Shown here piece by piece: positions 1 through 7,816 of a DNA stretch of 64,000 nt (its first letter is position 1; each line of letters starts with the position of its first letter). A program made the translations under genes and the position numbers. Source of the stretch: an uncultured Eubacterium sp. GTDB taxonomy: Bacteria > Bacillota > Clostridia > Oscillospirales > Acutalibacteraceae. The DNA lies in the NCBI RefSeq assembly GCF_934525195.1, contig NZ_CAKSZA010000001.1:1-64000 (forward strand). Reading direction: 5' to 3'. Below the pieces are notes generated by a model that searched no databases, had not been told where the DNA came from, and saw only the letters and a program-made list of their open reading frames with translations.

Positions 1-34
1 CTTGCCGTCTCGCTCTCTCGCTGACGACTTGTAC

Positions 35-63
35 ATCTTACCACCTCATTACCCAAATGTCAA
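35..63 (-). promoter_or_regulatory. Leftward sigma-A-type promoter at window edge
   Basis: On the minus strand a consensus -35 TTGACA (58-63) is followed after exactly 17 bases by a -10 TAAGAT (35-40). Transcription would leave the window to the left. The first ~28 bases of the expected transcript are GC-rich and purine-rich, unlike the AT-rich surroundings, which would suit a structured RNA or a well-expressed gene beyond the edge. The product cannot be seen. Confidence 0.6.
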
Positions 64-154
64 CACTTTTTTTGAAAAAATTTTCATTTTTTTCAAATTA
101 CAACAATATTCACATAAACCATTGAATATATATATAGTTTTTGTGTAAAAAGTA

Positions 155-171
155 CGAGCAAAATTTGCTCG
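155..171. repeat. Palindrome upstream of metA
   Basis: A perfect inverted repeat (arms CGAGCAAA and TTTGCTCG around one A) lies about 30 bp upstream of the metA -35 box. It could be a repressor or activator site, or a short hairpin. No known binding motif was recognised. Confidence 0.4.
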
Positions 172-200
172 CATGTATAATGTATATATATAATATATAC

Positions 201-229
201 TTGAATTAATATAATTAATTTGATATAAT
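201..229 (+). promoter_or_regulatory. metA promoter
   Basis: A -35 TTGAAT (201-206) and a perfect -10 TATAAT (224-229) are separated by 17 bases. The start of transcription would fall near 236, leaving a leader of only ~24 nt that carries AAGGAGG (246-252) before the ATG at 260. The leader is too short for a SAM riboswitch or T-box, so transcriptional control of metA is probably at the DNA level. Confidence 0.7.
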
Positions 230-259
230 ATTAAAACACTTTTATAAGGAGGTTGAGTT

Positions 260-1174
260 ATGCCAATCAGAATAGATAATGAATTACCCGCAAAACAGCG
301 ACTTGAAATTGAGAATATATTTGTGATGAGCAATATGCGTGCAGACACGCAAGATATTCGACCGCTTAAAATATTGATACTCAACCTGATGCCTACTAAA
401 TTGGAAACAGAAACACAGCTGCTTCGACTTTTGAGTAATTCTCCGCTTCAGGTTGATGTGGAATTTTTGCAAGTTGCAACACACGAAGCAAAGAATGTTT
501 CAAAGAGCCATATGGAAAAGTTCTACGAAACATATGATGATGTTAAAGACAGAAAATATGACGGAATGATAATTACAGGTGCTCCTGTTGAGCAAATGGA
601 ATTTGAAGAAGTTGACTATTGGAACGAACTTTGCAAGATTATGGAATGGAGCAAAACGAATGTTTACTCTACATTTCATATTTGCTGGGGTGCGCAAGCA
701 GGACTTTACTATCACTACGGTATAAAGAAATATCCGACAAAGAAAAAGATTTTTGGCATCTTCCCACACAAAAGCCTTGATGAAACCCATCCTTTGATGA
801 GAGGACTTGACGATATCTACTATGTGCCGCATTCACGACACACAGAAATAAAAACGCAAGATATTGCACAAGTCAAAGATTTGCAAATTCTTTCTTATAG
901 TGATATGGCAGGTATTCATATTGTTGCAGATATGGATTGCAGAAAGTTCTTTGTTACCGGTCACAGTGAATACGACAGAGATACACTTGCAAGAGAATAC
1001 TTCCGTGACAAGGAAAAAGGTTTTGATATTGACATTCCATACAATTACTTTCCTAATGACGATTGCAAATTAACTCCTCAAATGGAATGGAAAGGCACGG
1101 CGAACATCTTATTTAACAATTGGTTGAACTACTTTGTTTACCAAAAGACGCCTTATGATTTGAATACATTATAA
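260..1174 (+). CDS. metA: Homoserine O-acetyltransferase (MetA family)
   Basis: This enzyme activates homoserine with an acyl group in the first dedicated step of methionine synthesis, in the cytoplasm. The 304-residue length fits the MetA/HTS family (class I glutamine amidotransferase fold). The catalytic triad is in the classical positions: Cys142 in FHICWGAQAG, and His235 and Glu237 in VTGHSEYDR. Residue 111 is Glu (GAPVEQM). In characterised family members Glu111 goes with acetyl-CoA use and Gly111 with succinyl-CoA use, so acetyl transfer is the better inference. The ATG at 260 has a strong AAGGAGG ribosome site 7 bases upstream. It is a single-gene unit with its own promoter and a terminator shared with the convergent WYL gene. 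Family assignment is secure; acyl-donor choice is inferred from one residue. Confidence 0.95.
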   Translation: MPIRIDNELPAKQRLEIENIFVMSNMRADTQDIRPLKILILNLMPTKLETETQLLRLLSNSPLQVDVEFLQVATHEAKNVSKSHMEKFYETYDDVKDRKYDGMIITGAPVEQMEFEEVDYWNELCKIMEWSKTNVYSTFHICWGAQAGLYYHYGIKKYPTKKKIFGIFPHKSLDETHPLMRGLDDIYYVPHSRHTEIKTQDIAQVKDLQILSYSDMAGIHIVADMDCRKFFVTGHSEYDRDTLAREYFRDKEKGFDIDIPYNYFPNDDCKLTPQMEWKGTANILFNNWLNYFVYQKTPYDLNTL

Positions 1175-1222
1175 AAAAACGCCTCTTGATGACACACTTC
1201 AATTCATCAAGAGGCATTTTTA
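1175..1222. terminator. Bidirectional terminator between metA and WYL gene
   Basis: A perfect 12-bp stem (1181-1192 with 1204-1215, GCCTCTTGATGA and its complement) has an A-run on the left and a T-run on the right, so it can end transcription from both convergent genes. Confidence 0.85.
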
Positions 1223-2212
1223 TTCATATAGTTTTGCGATTTGCTGAGCACGCTCTTTAACTGCATCGGCAAGATATTGAGGTTCGAGCACTTTTGCTTT
1301 GTTTCCAAATGACATAAGCCACGAAACGAGTCCATCGGACACGGCAACATCAACCGTTGTTTCAAAATGAGTGCTATCATAAGCAATAAGCGGAACTTTA
1401 GCGCCAAATCTATCCATAATCTGCTCACGAAGCTCAAGGTCGCACATAATTCGAACCTTATCGGAAGCACCGCTGAACATATTGAACATCTTGCTTGAAT
1501 AATCTGCAACATCGAACACTTCCTTATATTCGCTGACTTCATAAAAAGGTCTTACAGGTTCATCAAGAGTTTGCACCTTTCTTATACGGTCAACACGAAG
1601 GTTCATAATATTATCGTACTTTTGATTATTGCAAAGCAAATAATAATGGTCTTCTTTCCAAATGAGTGCATAAGGAGAAACGGTAAATGTTTTTTCGGTA
1701 TAGTTCTTCCTATTCTCAACATCTATATTGCGACGCTTATAGAAAAACTTAACCTTTTTCTTTTCTTTAATAGCAGTGTGGAGTGCGTCAATAATATAAT
1801 AGATTTCCTCATTATCACACTTTGTATTTGGGTCGATATAAACCTGCGTTACAATAGAATTAGCTTGATTTTTTGACACTAAAGATTCGAGTTTTTCAAT
1901 AAGTCCTTGAGTCTTTTTAGGTGTTATAAATCCGGCAGATGTTACAGCATCAATAAGCAAACGCACCTCCGGAATTTCAAACTTTCTGCTTGCCATAAAA
2001 AATCCGCCATTGGTCGGTGATTTTATAGAAACAATATCATATCCGATTTCTTTTAAAGTTTTTACATCGGCATAGATTGATTTTCTTTCACATTTTATAC
2101 CGTCATTTGCAAGCATTTCAATAAGTTGACTTGTTGAAAGCGGATGTGCCTCATCTGAAAACTCATCAAGATATTTAAAAACAAGAAGCGTTTTTAGCTT
2201 TTTTTCTGCCAT
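1220..2212 (-). CDS. WYL-domain transcriptional regulator
   Basis: A predicted DNA-binding regulator of 330 residues. An N-terminal winged helix-turn-helix (about 5-65; LLVFKYLDEFSD, STSQLIEMLANDGI) is followed by a WYL domain (about 125-205; includes SPYALIWKEDHYYLLC) and a C-terminal WCX-like extension. WYL domains are thought to sense small molecules or nucleic acids; many regulate stress or mobile-element genes, but the targets here are unknown. The ATG at 2212 follows an AGGGGAA ribosome site, and the promoter lies inside the 3' end of the upstream PBP gene, so it can be expressed on its own. No operator repeat was evident. Confidence 0.85.
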   Translation of the reverse strand: MAEKKLKTLLVFKYLDEFSDEAHPLSTSQLIEMLANDGIKCERKSIYADVKTLKEIGYDIVSIKSPTNGGFFMASRKFEIPEVRLLIDAVTSAGFITPKKTQGLIEKLESLVSKNQANSIVTQVYIDPNTKCDNEEIYYIIDALHTAIKEKKKVKFFYKRRNIDVENRKNYTEKTFTVSPYALIWKEDHYYLLCNNQKYDNIMNLRVDRIRKVQTLDEPVRPFYEVSEYKEVFDVADYSSKMFNMFSGASDKVRIMCDLELREQIMDRFGAKVPLIAYDSTHFETTVDVAVSDGLVSWLMSFGNKAKVLEPQYLADAVKERAQQIAKLYE

Positions 2213-2244
2213 AAATATTTCCCCTTAACATTTTCTATGGCATA

Positions 2245-2273
2245 ATTATATCACATTTTACCAAGTTGTTCAA
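2245..2273 (-). promoter_or_regulatory. Promoter for WYL regulator
   Basis: Minus-strand -35 TTGAAC (2268-2273) and a perfect -10 TATAAT (2245-2250) with 17-base spacing. The -35 box lies within the last codons of the upstream PBP gene. Confidence 0.65.
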
Positions 2274-3753
2274 CTATGGTACTAAAAATCGGACAACAAT
2301 CCCCTGCACCTGACTTTCCGTTTTCTGTCATAATCACAATTACATATTTGGGTTCATCATATGGATACAATCCTACAAACCAAGTGTTTAGTTTTTCAAC
2401 ACCGTTTTCATATTGACCCGTTTGAGCCGTTGCGGTTTTGCCGACAGAACCTTTATCACCGTGCATAATTATATGCGCCGTGCCGTCTGTAACAACATAT
2501 CTCATATATTCAATCAGTTTGTTGCAAGTATTTTGTTTTAAGACTTTTTTCTTTGGAGGATAGGAAACATCGTTTTTATCATTTTTATTATTAACATTCG
2601 ACATAACAAGTTTTGGTTGAGCAAAACGACCGTTATCTGCCACAGTACAAATTACCGAGGCTATTTGCAATGGAGAAGCAGTGAGTTTGCCTTGTCCAAA
2701 GCCGAAAAGAGACAGTTCGCCCTTTGACAACAATTCGTATTCAGTAGGAAGATTTCCGTTTTTAATCTTCCAATCAGCAAACAATTCGGTATAATCGTTG
2801 AAGCCTAATTTATTGCAGGTATCAAGCAATTTTTCACTTCCGAGAACATTTGCAAGATTCACAAAATAGCAATTACAGGAATTGGCAAGTGCTTGTTTCA
2901 AATTTTGAGCCATATGAATATGATTGTTTTGGCAAGAATATTCGGTATCGCCAACCCTAATACTGCCCTTGCAATTATAATTAATTTGCACATTGTTTTC
3001 GAGTGCGCATACTGCGACAACAATCTTGAACACAGAACCGACAGAGTACTGACGAAAAGCCTTGATAATATAACTGTCAAACGGCTTATTTACACAAGCA
3101 AGAATTGAATGGTCATCGGTATTCATCACGACAACGCATCCACTTTTCATTTTTGATGAAGCGTCAATGGCAATTTGTTGAATTTTTTTATCAATTGAAA
3201 GGACATAACCCTCGGGAGAATCGTAGTTTATATTTTCAACCATACCGCTGTCACCGTCAAGAAGTCTGCCATTTGCATCAATACTGAAAATCGCAGTGCT
3301 TTTGCCAATTTCTTCACCTGTGTGGTTCAGCAATCCGTTTGACTGCTTTGCAATTATTTGATGAAGATTATTATCAGCGTCATATCTCTTATATACCTTA
3401 ATTGATTTGAGCGTTTGTGACGGATACTCATCAAGCAAACGAACAACAGGCTTTCCGTTTTTCAATTCATTAATAATTTCTTTTTTCTCGGATTTTGAAA
3501 AAATCTTTTCAAGTTCGCCGATTGAACGAGGGTTTGGACGAATAACAGCAACATATTTACAGCTGTTATTTGTTGCAACAATTCCTGTCCGATAATAAAG
3601 AGTCGGCTGTTTGCGGTCAATCGTAATTGAATATGAGTTTTTACCGCCCGATACAACATAGTTTTTACTAAAAATTATATAGCCTATTCTTCCGCAAATT
3701 CCCAAAAACAGCAGACATACAGCAAGAGAAAACGACATAATTCTCTTATACAT
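2251..3753 (-). CDS. Penicillin-binding protein, transpeptidase type (KTA variant)
   Basis: A membrane-anchored class B-type PBP of 500 residues that should cross-link peptidoglycan on the outer face of the membrane. One N-terminal membrane segment (about 7-27) anchors it. The transpeptidase domain starts near 185: the nucleophile motif SVFK is at 240-243, SxN is S292-C-N294, GFGQGKLTASP is at 351-361, and the third motif is K439-T-A441 in VGKTATAQTG instead of the usual KTG. There is no glycosyltransferase domain. It lies 44 bp behind the U32 gene, and its ribosome site is buried in a hairpin (see that entry). Similar single-domain PBPs serve elongation or sporulation; which one applies here cannot be told. 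Confidence 0.85.
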   Translation of the reverse strand: MYKRIMSFSLAVCLLFLGICGRIGYIIFSKNYVVSGGKNSYSITIDRKQPTLYYRTGIVATNNSCKYVAVIRPNPRSIGELEKIFSKSEKKEIINELKNGKPVVRLLDEYPSQTLKSIKVYKRYDADNNLHQIIAKQSNGLLNHTGEEIGKSTAIFSIDANGRLLDGDSGMVENINYDSPEGYVLSIDKKIQQIAIDASSKMKSGCVVVMNTDDHSILACVNKPFDSYIIKAFRQYSVGSVFKIVVAVCALENNVQINYNCKGSIRVGDTEYSCQNNHIHMAQNLKQALANSCNCYFVNLANVLGSEKLLDTCNKLGFNDYTELFADWKIKNGNLPTEYELLSKGELSLFGFGQGKLTASPLQIASVICTVADNGRFAQPKLVMSNVNNKNDKNDVSYPPKKKVLKQNTCNKLIEYMRYVVTDGTAHIIMHGDKGSVGKTATAQTGQYENGVEKLNTWFVGLYPYDEPKYVIVIMTENGKSGAGDCCPIFSTIVEQLGKM

Positions 3754-3759
3754 AACAAC

Positions 3760-3792
3760 AACCCCTTTGTACTATTTATGTACAAAAGGGTT
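3760..3792 (-). promoter_or_regulatory. Hairpin covering the PBP ribosome-binding site
   Basis: In the 44-base gap between the U32 gene and the PBP gene, two 13-base arms (3760-3772 and 3780-3792) pair with one mismatch around a 7-base loop. On the minus-strand transcript the 3' arm contains AAAGGGG, the only ribosome-site candidate for the ATG at 3753. After the stem comes GTTGTTGTT, not a U-run, so this looks more like a translational block or mRNA-processing stem than a terminator. Confidence 0.55.
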
Positions 3793-3797
3793 ATTGT

Positions 3798-5027
3798 TTA
3801 TTTGCGTTCAACTCTGAAAATTGCATCGGGTGATATTTCTTTCTCACACTTAAAGGAATATACATCTGTTGCCTTGTTTGCAACATCAACGAACTCCTCG
3901 TCTTTTTCATTGTAAAGTTCTTCTACCGTAATTTGATACGGCATCTTGAAAGGCTCAACTACTTCAAGGGTATCGCCTTGATAAAAACGATTGCGTTGAG
4001 TTACTGTTAGCCTGCCGTTTTGTTGGCTCTTATAAAGTGCACACACGTCCCAATTACGAATGTATCCGCCTGTGTTGAGCACCTGACCGTTTTTGATTGG
4101 ACCAAAATTAAAGCCTGTTGTGTATTCACGATGGCTCATCTTTTCCATTTCATCAAGAATCCATTGTGACGGAACAAACTCTGCCTTTCTGCCCGAAGCA
4201 AGATATTCGTCAATAGCATGACGATAGGCATATGTAACAATAGCGGTATAATATTCACTCTTTGCTCTGCCCTCAATTTTAAAAGAATCTATGCCCGCAC
4301 GGTCAAGCTCAGGGATATGGTCTATCATACAAAGATCACGAGAATTGAAAATATAAGTGCCGTTTTCATCCTGATTAATTGGAAAATACTGTCCCGGTCG
4401 AGTTTCTTCAACAAGATGATATTTCCATCTGCAAGGCTGTGCACAATCGCCTCTGTTAGCATCTCTGCCGACCAAATAATCCGACAAAATACATCTTCCG
4501 CTAAATGACATACACATAGCGCCGTGAACAAAAACCTCAATTTCCAAATCGGGATTGGTTTTGTCACGAATAGTTTTGATTTCGTCAAGTGAAAGTTCTC
4601 TTGCTGTAACAATACGCTTTGCACCCATTTCATACAATGCATTTGCAGCGGCATAATTGACAATGCCGACCTGCGTTGACATATGAATTTCGGTATCGGG
4701 CGCATATTTTTTTGCTAAAGATAGTACGCCCACATCAGCAATAATAAGCGCATCAACACCGATTTCGGCAACATATTTAAGATAATCAGGCAATGCACCA
4801 AGTTCATAATTTCTTGGCAAAGTGTTGCAAGTCAAATATAATCTTTTGCCTGCGGAGTGAACAATATTCACTGCTTCTTTTAATTGGTTGGCGTTAAAGT
4901 TTGAAGGATTTGTTCTCATTCCGAACATTTCTCCACCGACATATATTGCGTCTGCGCCAAACTTTACTGCTAATTTTAATCTGTCAATATCTCCTGACGG
5001 AGAAAGTAATTCTAATTTTTGATTCAT
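3798..5027 (-). CDS. U32 family peptidase / tRNA hydroxylation-type protein
   Basis: A 409-residue U32 protein. The family signature is at about 164-182 (EVFVHGAMCMSFSGRC), with Cys172, Cys179, Cys195 and Cys199 in the family pattern. U32 proteins were first called collagenase-like peptidases. Close relatives (TrhP, B. subtilis YrrN/YrrO) are now linked to prephenate-dependent 5-hydroxyuridine formation in tRNA, which is the more likely role. The ATG at 5027 is chosen because the protein begins MNQKLELLSPSGD, as in the family, and it sits one base after the mltG stop (TAA-C-ATG), implying translational coupling. A longer reading frame upstream overlaps mltG by 134 bp and is rejected. In B. 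subtilis the mltG homologue yrrL also lies close to yrrN/yrrO. Confidence 0.88.
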   Translation of the reverse strand: MNQKLELLSPSGDIDRLKLAVKFGADAIYVGGEMFGMRTNPSNFNANQLKEAVNIVHSAGKRLYLTCNTLPRNYELGALPDYLKYVAEIGVDALIIADVGVLSLAKKYAPDTEIHMSTQVGIVNYAAANALYEMGAKRIVTARELSLDEIKTIRDKTNPDLEIEVFVHGAMCMSFSGRCILSDYLVGRDANRGDCAQPCRWKYHLVEETRPGQYFPINQDENGTYIFNSRDLCMIDHIPELDRAGIDSFKIEGRAKSEYYTAIVTYAYRHAIDEYLASGRKAEFVPSQWILDEMEKMSHREYTTGFNFGPIKNGQVLNTGGYIRNWDVCALYKSQQNGRLTVTQRNRFYQGDTLEVVEPFKMPYQITVEELYNEKDEEFVDVANKATDVYSFKCEKEISPDAIFRVERK

Positions 5028-5028
5028 G

Positions 5029-6258
5029 TTAATATTCCAAATAAGGTGCGTAAGTTCTAACTTTCTGTTTAAATTCACTGTATGTTTTTGCAGTGTACAT
5101 ATTTCGTTTTGTATCATGGAAGAAGAATTTTGCAGAAGTTTCTTTTGGATACAATGCGGCATGAATTGCTGTTAAGCCCGGATTACAAATAGGGCCTGCC
5201 GGCAAGCCGACAACAGTTGATGACGAATTAGTGTTATAATAAGTCATATAATATTCCGATGTATGCGACGAGGTTGACGACAAATTAGGTGCAACCTTGT
5301 TTGTGATGTAGTCGGCTGTTGACTGACAACCGAGAGTCGGGAAATTTACGGTATCATCCAAACGATTATAAAGAATGCCCGCAATGGTTTTCATTTGGTC
5401 ATCATTTGCAGCTTCCTTTTGAACAATAGATGCAATGGTCATAATCTGATAGATTGAATAGCCCATTTTTTCTGCTCTTTGTTTATATTTTTCTGTAAAT
5501 CTGGCATCGCCGTTTTCAAGGAATTTGCGAACTGTACTTGAAGCGCTTTCATTAATGAAGAACTCGTAAGTATCAGGGAACATAAATCCTTCAAGTCTGT
5601 ATGGAACAGAATCGCTTGCTTTGAGATTTGTTACAAGAGAGTATGGAAAATCCGTTGACTGAATAACTGACAAAAGCGCTGTTTTATCACAAACGTCATT
5701 TTCTGACAGTTTGTTTACAATTTCAGGGACAGTATACCCCTCAGGAAATGTCAAAGTTACGGTTTCGCTTGATGAAGTGTTACCTTTGAGTGTTACGAGC
5801 ATACCCTCAAGTCCCATTTTTCCGTTGAGATAATATACACCGGCTTCATACGGGCCTCCGAGTGGCTTACTTTTGATAAGGCTATCTCTGAGTTTAACAA
5901 AAAACTTGCAGAAATTCTTGCATTTGATAAGTCCCTTATCAGAAAGAATATCAATTGCTTCATCGGCATCTTCAATCTTTTGAGAATAAGACACGGTTAC
6001 ATTTGATTTTGTCTTGGTAATAGCAAAAATATCATTCATACAAAAGATTGCATAAATAGAAACAACCACCGACACGCAAATAACAATGATAAAGAAAAGA
6101 TAGGTTGAGCCTACACCGCTTGACGACTTTTTCTTTTTTCTTGCATTTGTTTTGGTCGGAGTGTTATTTGTATGTTTAACAGGAGCACTCTCGCTGTTTG
6201 AAAAATAGAAATCAGGGTTGTTCTTATTTTCATTTGAGTTAAAACCGAATTTATCCAT
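5029..6258 (-). CDS. mltG: Endolytic murein transglycosylase MltG
   Basis: MltG (YceG-like) cuts nascent glycan strands and is thought to end glycan polymerisation. The 409-residue protein has a cytoplasmic, Lys- and Asn-rich N-terminus (1-48), one membrane segment (about 52-73), a LysM-like part (about 90-180, FPEGYTVPEIVNKL) and the YceG domain (about 215-400). The catalytic glutamate is Glu282 in ASIVQKEAAND, equivalent to E. coli Glu218. Its start overlaps the 3' end of fthC by 8 bp. It shares an operon with the U32 gene and the PBP gene, so two cell-wall enzymes are probably co-expressed. Confidence 0.93.
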   Translation of the reverse strand: MDKFGFNSNENKNNPDFYFSNSESAPVKHTNNTPTKTNARKKKKSSSGVGSTYLFFIIVICVSVVVSIYAIFCMNDIFAITKTKSNVTVSYSQKIEDADEAIDILSDKGLIKCKNFCKFFVKLRDSLIKSKPLGGPYEAGVYYLNGKMGLEGMLVTLKGNTSSSETVTLTFPEGYTVPEIVNKLSENDVCDKTALLSVIQSTDFPYSLVTNLKASDSVPYRLEGFMFPDTYEFFINESASSTVRKFLENGDARFTEKYKQRAEKMGYSIYQIMTIASIVQKEAANDDQMKTIAGILYNRLDDTVNFPTLGCQSTADYITNKVAPNLSSTSSHTSEYYMTYYNTNSSSTVVGLPAGPICNPGLTAIHAALYPKETSAKFFFHDTKRNMYTAKTYSEFKQKVRTYAPYLEY

Positions 6259-6847
6259 TTTTCCCTCCGTTTGTTTTTATTATATCATTTTCAGTAACGA
6301 TAATGTCCGCTTTTTTATCGTACATATCTGTTGGTACTTTTTTTACAATAAGGCTATTATAACACAAACCAACAGAAATTAAAGAGTGAATTTGCAAAAA
6401 TCTGTCATAATACCCTTTTCCGTAGCCAAGACGATTGCCGTTTTTATCAAAGCACAGACCGGGCAATATAATAACAGCGTTATCAAAAGATGTAATCTTT
6501 TCGCATTTTTCAAGCACAGGTTCACGAACACCGAACGACTGAATCCTCAAATCGTCAAAATCGGTTATGTAATAAAAATCCATATTTCCGTCGTTATCAA
6601 CGCAATAAGGCGCACCGACTTTTTTGCCCATATTGAGCAAAGCGGTGACGATTCCGTCTGTGCAAACTTCATCATCAAGAGAAAAATAACACAAAACTGT
6701 GTCGGCATTTTTTATTTCGTCAAGCGACAAAAGATTTTGTGCAATAAGGCTGTCTTTTTCAGCTTTGTTCTCAATAGTTTTTCGCTTAGATTTTATATAT
6801 GAGCGAAGCTCTTTTTTATCTGCACTGAATTTGGCTTCTGATTTCAT
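6251..6847 (-). CDS. fthC: 5-formyltetrahydrofolate cyclo-ligase
   Basis: Converts 5-formyl-THF with ATP to 5,10-methenyl-THF, recovering a storage folate. The 198 residues match the family length. The N-terminal basic helix KKELRSYIKSKRK binds ATP, and the signature GYGKGYYDRFL near 142-152 is intact. The ATG at 6847 is supported by AGGAG seven bases upstream, encoded inside the end of the DJ-1 gene, which gives a 32-bp overlap. It lies between the DJ-1 gene and mltG and overlaps both, so it is part of the same transcript. Confidence 0.93.
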   Translation of the reverse strand: MKSEAKFSADKKELRSYIKSKRKTIENKAEKDSLIAQNLLSLDEIKNADTVLCYFSLDDEVCTDGIVTALLNMGKKVGAPYCVDNDGNMDFYYITDFDDLRIQSFGVREPVLEKCEKITSFDNAVIILPGLCFDKNGNRLGYGKGYYDRFLQIHSLISVGLCYNSLIVKKVPTDMYDKKADIIVTENDIIKTNGGKNG

Positions 6848-7355
6848 TTGAAAGCTCCTCTGTGCGAAGTTGTTTTATGATTTCAAGACCGAAGTCAACT
6901 GATACGCCTGCCCCTCTTGCAGTGATATACTTGCCGTCTGTGACAACGTATTTATCGGAAAGCGTAGCACCCTCAAGAGCGTTTTCAAATCCGGGGAAGC
7001 AAGTAGCTTCTTTTTCTTTCAAAAGTCCCTTGTGTCCGAGAATTGACGGAGCAGCACAAATTGCACATATAAACGCATTTGTGTTATTTGCATTATCAAT
7101 GATTTTTTGCACAGACTGCGAATTTTCAAGATTAAGTGTGCCCGGCATACCGCCAGGAAGCACAATAGCTTCTACATCGTAAAAATCGAAGTCATCAATC
7201 ATCATATCGGTTTTGACTGCAACACCGCAAGATGATGAAACAATCTCGCTTGTAACTCCGACGAGTTTAACCTCAACTCCTGCACGGCGAAGCATATCAA
7301 CCGGTGACAATGCCTCGATAATTTCAAAACCGTCTGCTAAAAATACATAAACCAT
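6816..7355 (-). CDS. DJ-1/PfpI family protein
   Basis: A 179-residue cytoplasmic protein of the DJ-1/ThiJ/PfpI superfamily (YajL-like subgroup). The N-terminus LADGFEIIEALSPVD holds the conserved acidic residue, and the nucleophile is Cys100 in AFICAICAAPSILG, the DJ-1 elbow. Members act in oxidative or carbonyl stress, as glyoxalase-like or protein-repair enzymes; the substrate here is unknown. A clear GGGGAA ribosome site precedes the ATG. The 3' end overlaps fthC by 32 bp. Confidence 0.9.
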   Translation of the reverse strand: MVYVFLADGFEIIEALSPVDMLRRAGVEVKLVGVTSEIVSSSCGVAVKTDMMIDDFDFYDVEAIVLPGGMPGTLNLENSQSVQKIIDNANNTNAFICAICAAPSILGHKGLLKEKEATCFPGFENALEGATLSDKYVVTDGKYITARGAGVSVDFGLEIIKQLRTEELSNEIRSQIQCR

Positions 7356-7357
7356 AA

Positions 7358-7816
7358 TTATTCCCCTTTGTTTGAAAGCACAAGCGGTGTGTCAAGCGAG
7401 CAGCCTGCATAGAGATACTCGTCAACCAACTCCTTGCACTCATCAAATTTTAATTTATCAACAGAATACTCAAAGTTCAATCCTTGCCTTTTATAGTATT
7501 CAATTAATTTCTCGTTAGCCGGAATAAGGCACACTTCATCAAATTCTGCAATACAATGCTCGATGAGAGCACTCATATATCCTTTTTTTCGGCAACTTTG
7601 TGTTGTGCAAGCCGCATAAATATAATGCGACTGTTTGCCGTCAAGAGCACAATCAACAAGATACAGCATACTGACTGCTTTTCCATTTTTAAAATATGCA
7701 AAGCATCTTGCGTTTTTTATATTTTCAATAAAAAACACAATATCTTCCTTGCTGTCACCGAAAGCTTCATTCCATAACGGAACAATATCATTTGCGTTTT
7801 GTGTTATCTTAATCAT
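7358..7816 (-). CDS. GNAT family N-acetyltransferase
   Basis: A 152-residue GNAT-fold protein. The acetyl-CoA loop is TQSCRKKGYMSALI (about 69-82), and the C-terminal part has the usual NEKLIEYYKRQGL beta-alpha unit. The start at 7816 (MIKITQNAND) is preferred over an in-frame codon 72 bases upstream because it overlaps the preceding stop by 8 bp and begins directly with the GNAT fold. The substrate is unknown. It follows a DUF2156 gene, also of the GNAT fold, so the two may act on related substrates. Confidence 0.8.
   Translation of the reverse strand: MIKITQNANDIVPLWNEAFGDSKEDIVFFIENIKNARCFAYFKNGKAVSMLYLVDCALDGKQSHYIYAACTTQSCRKKGYMSALIEHCIAEFDEVCLIPANEKLIEYYKRQGLNFEYSVDKLKFDECKELVDEYLYAGCSLDTPLVLSNKGE

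Noticed and set aside
61..259. SAM riboswitch before metA
   Set aside because: None of the S-box core blocks are present, and the predicted leader is ~24 nt.
5028..5162. N-terminal extension of the U32 gene into mltG
   Set aside because: The 45 extra residues match nothing in the family, overlap mltG coding sequence, and a coupled ATG exists at 5027.
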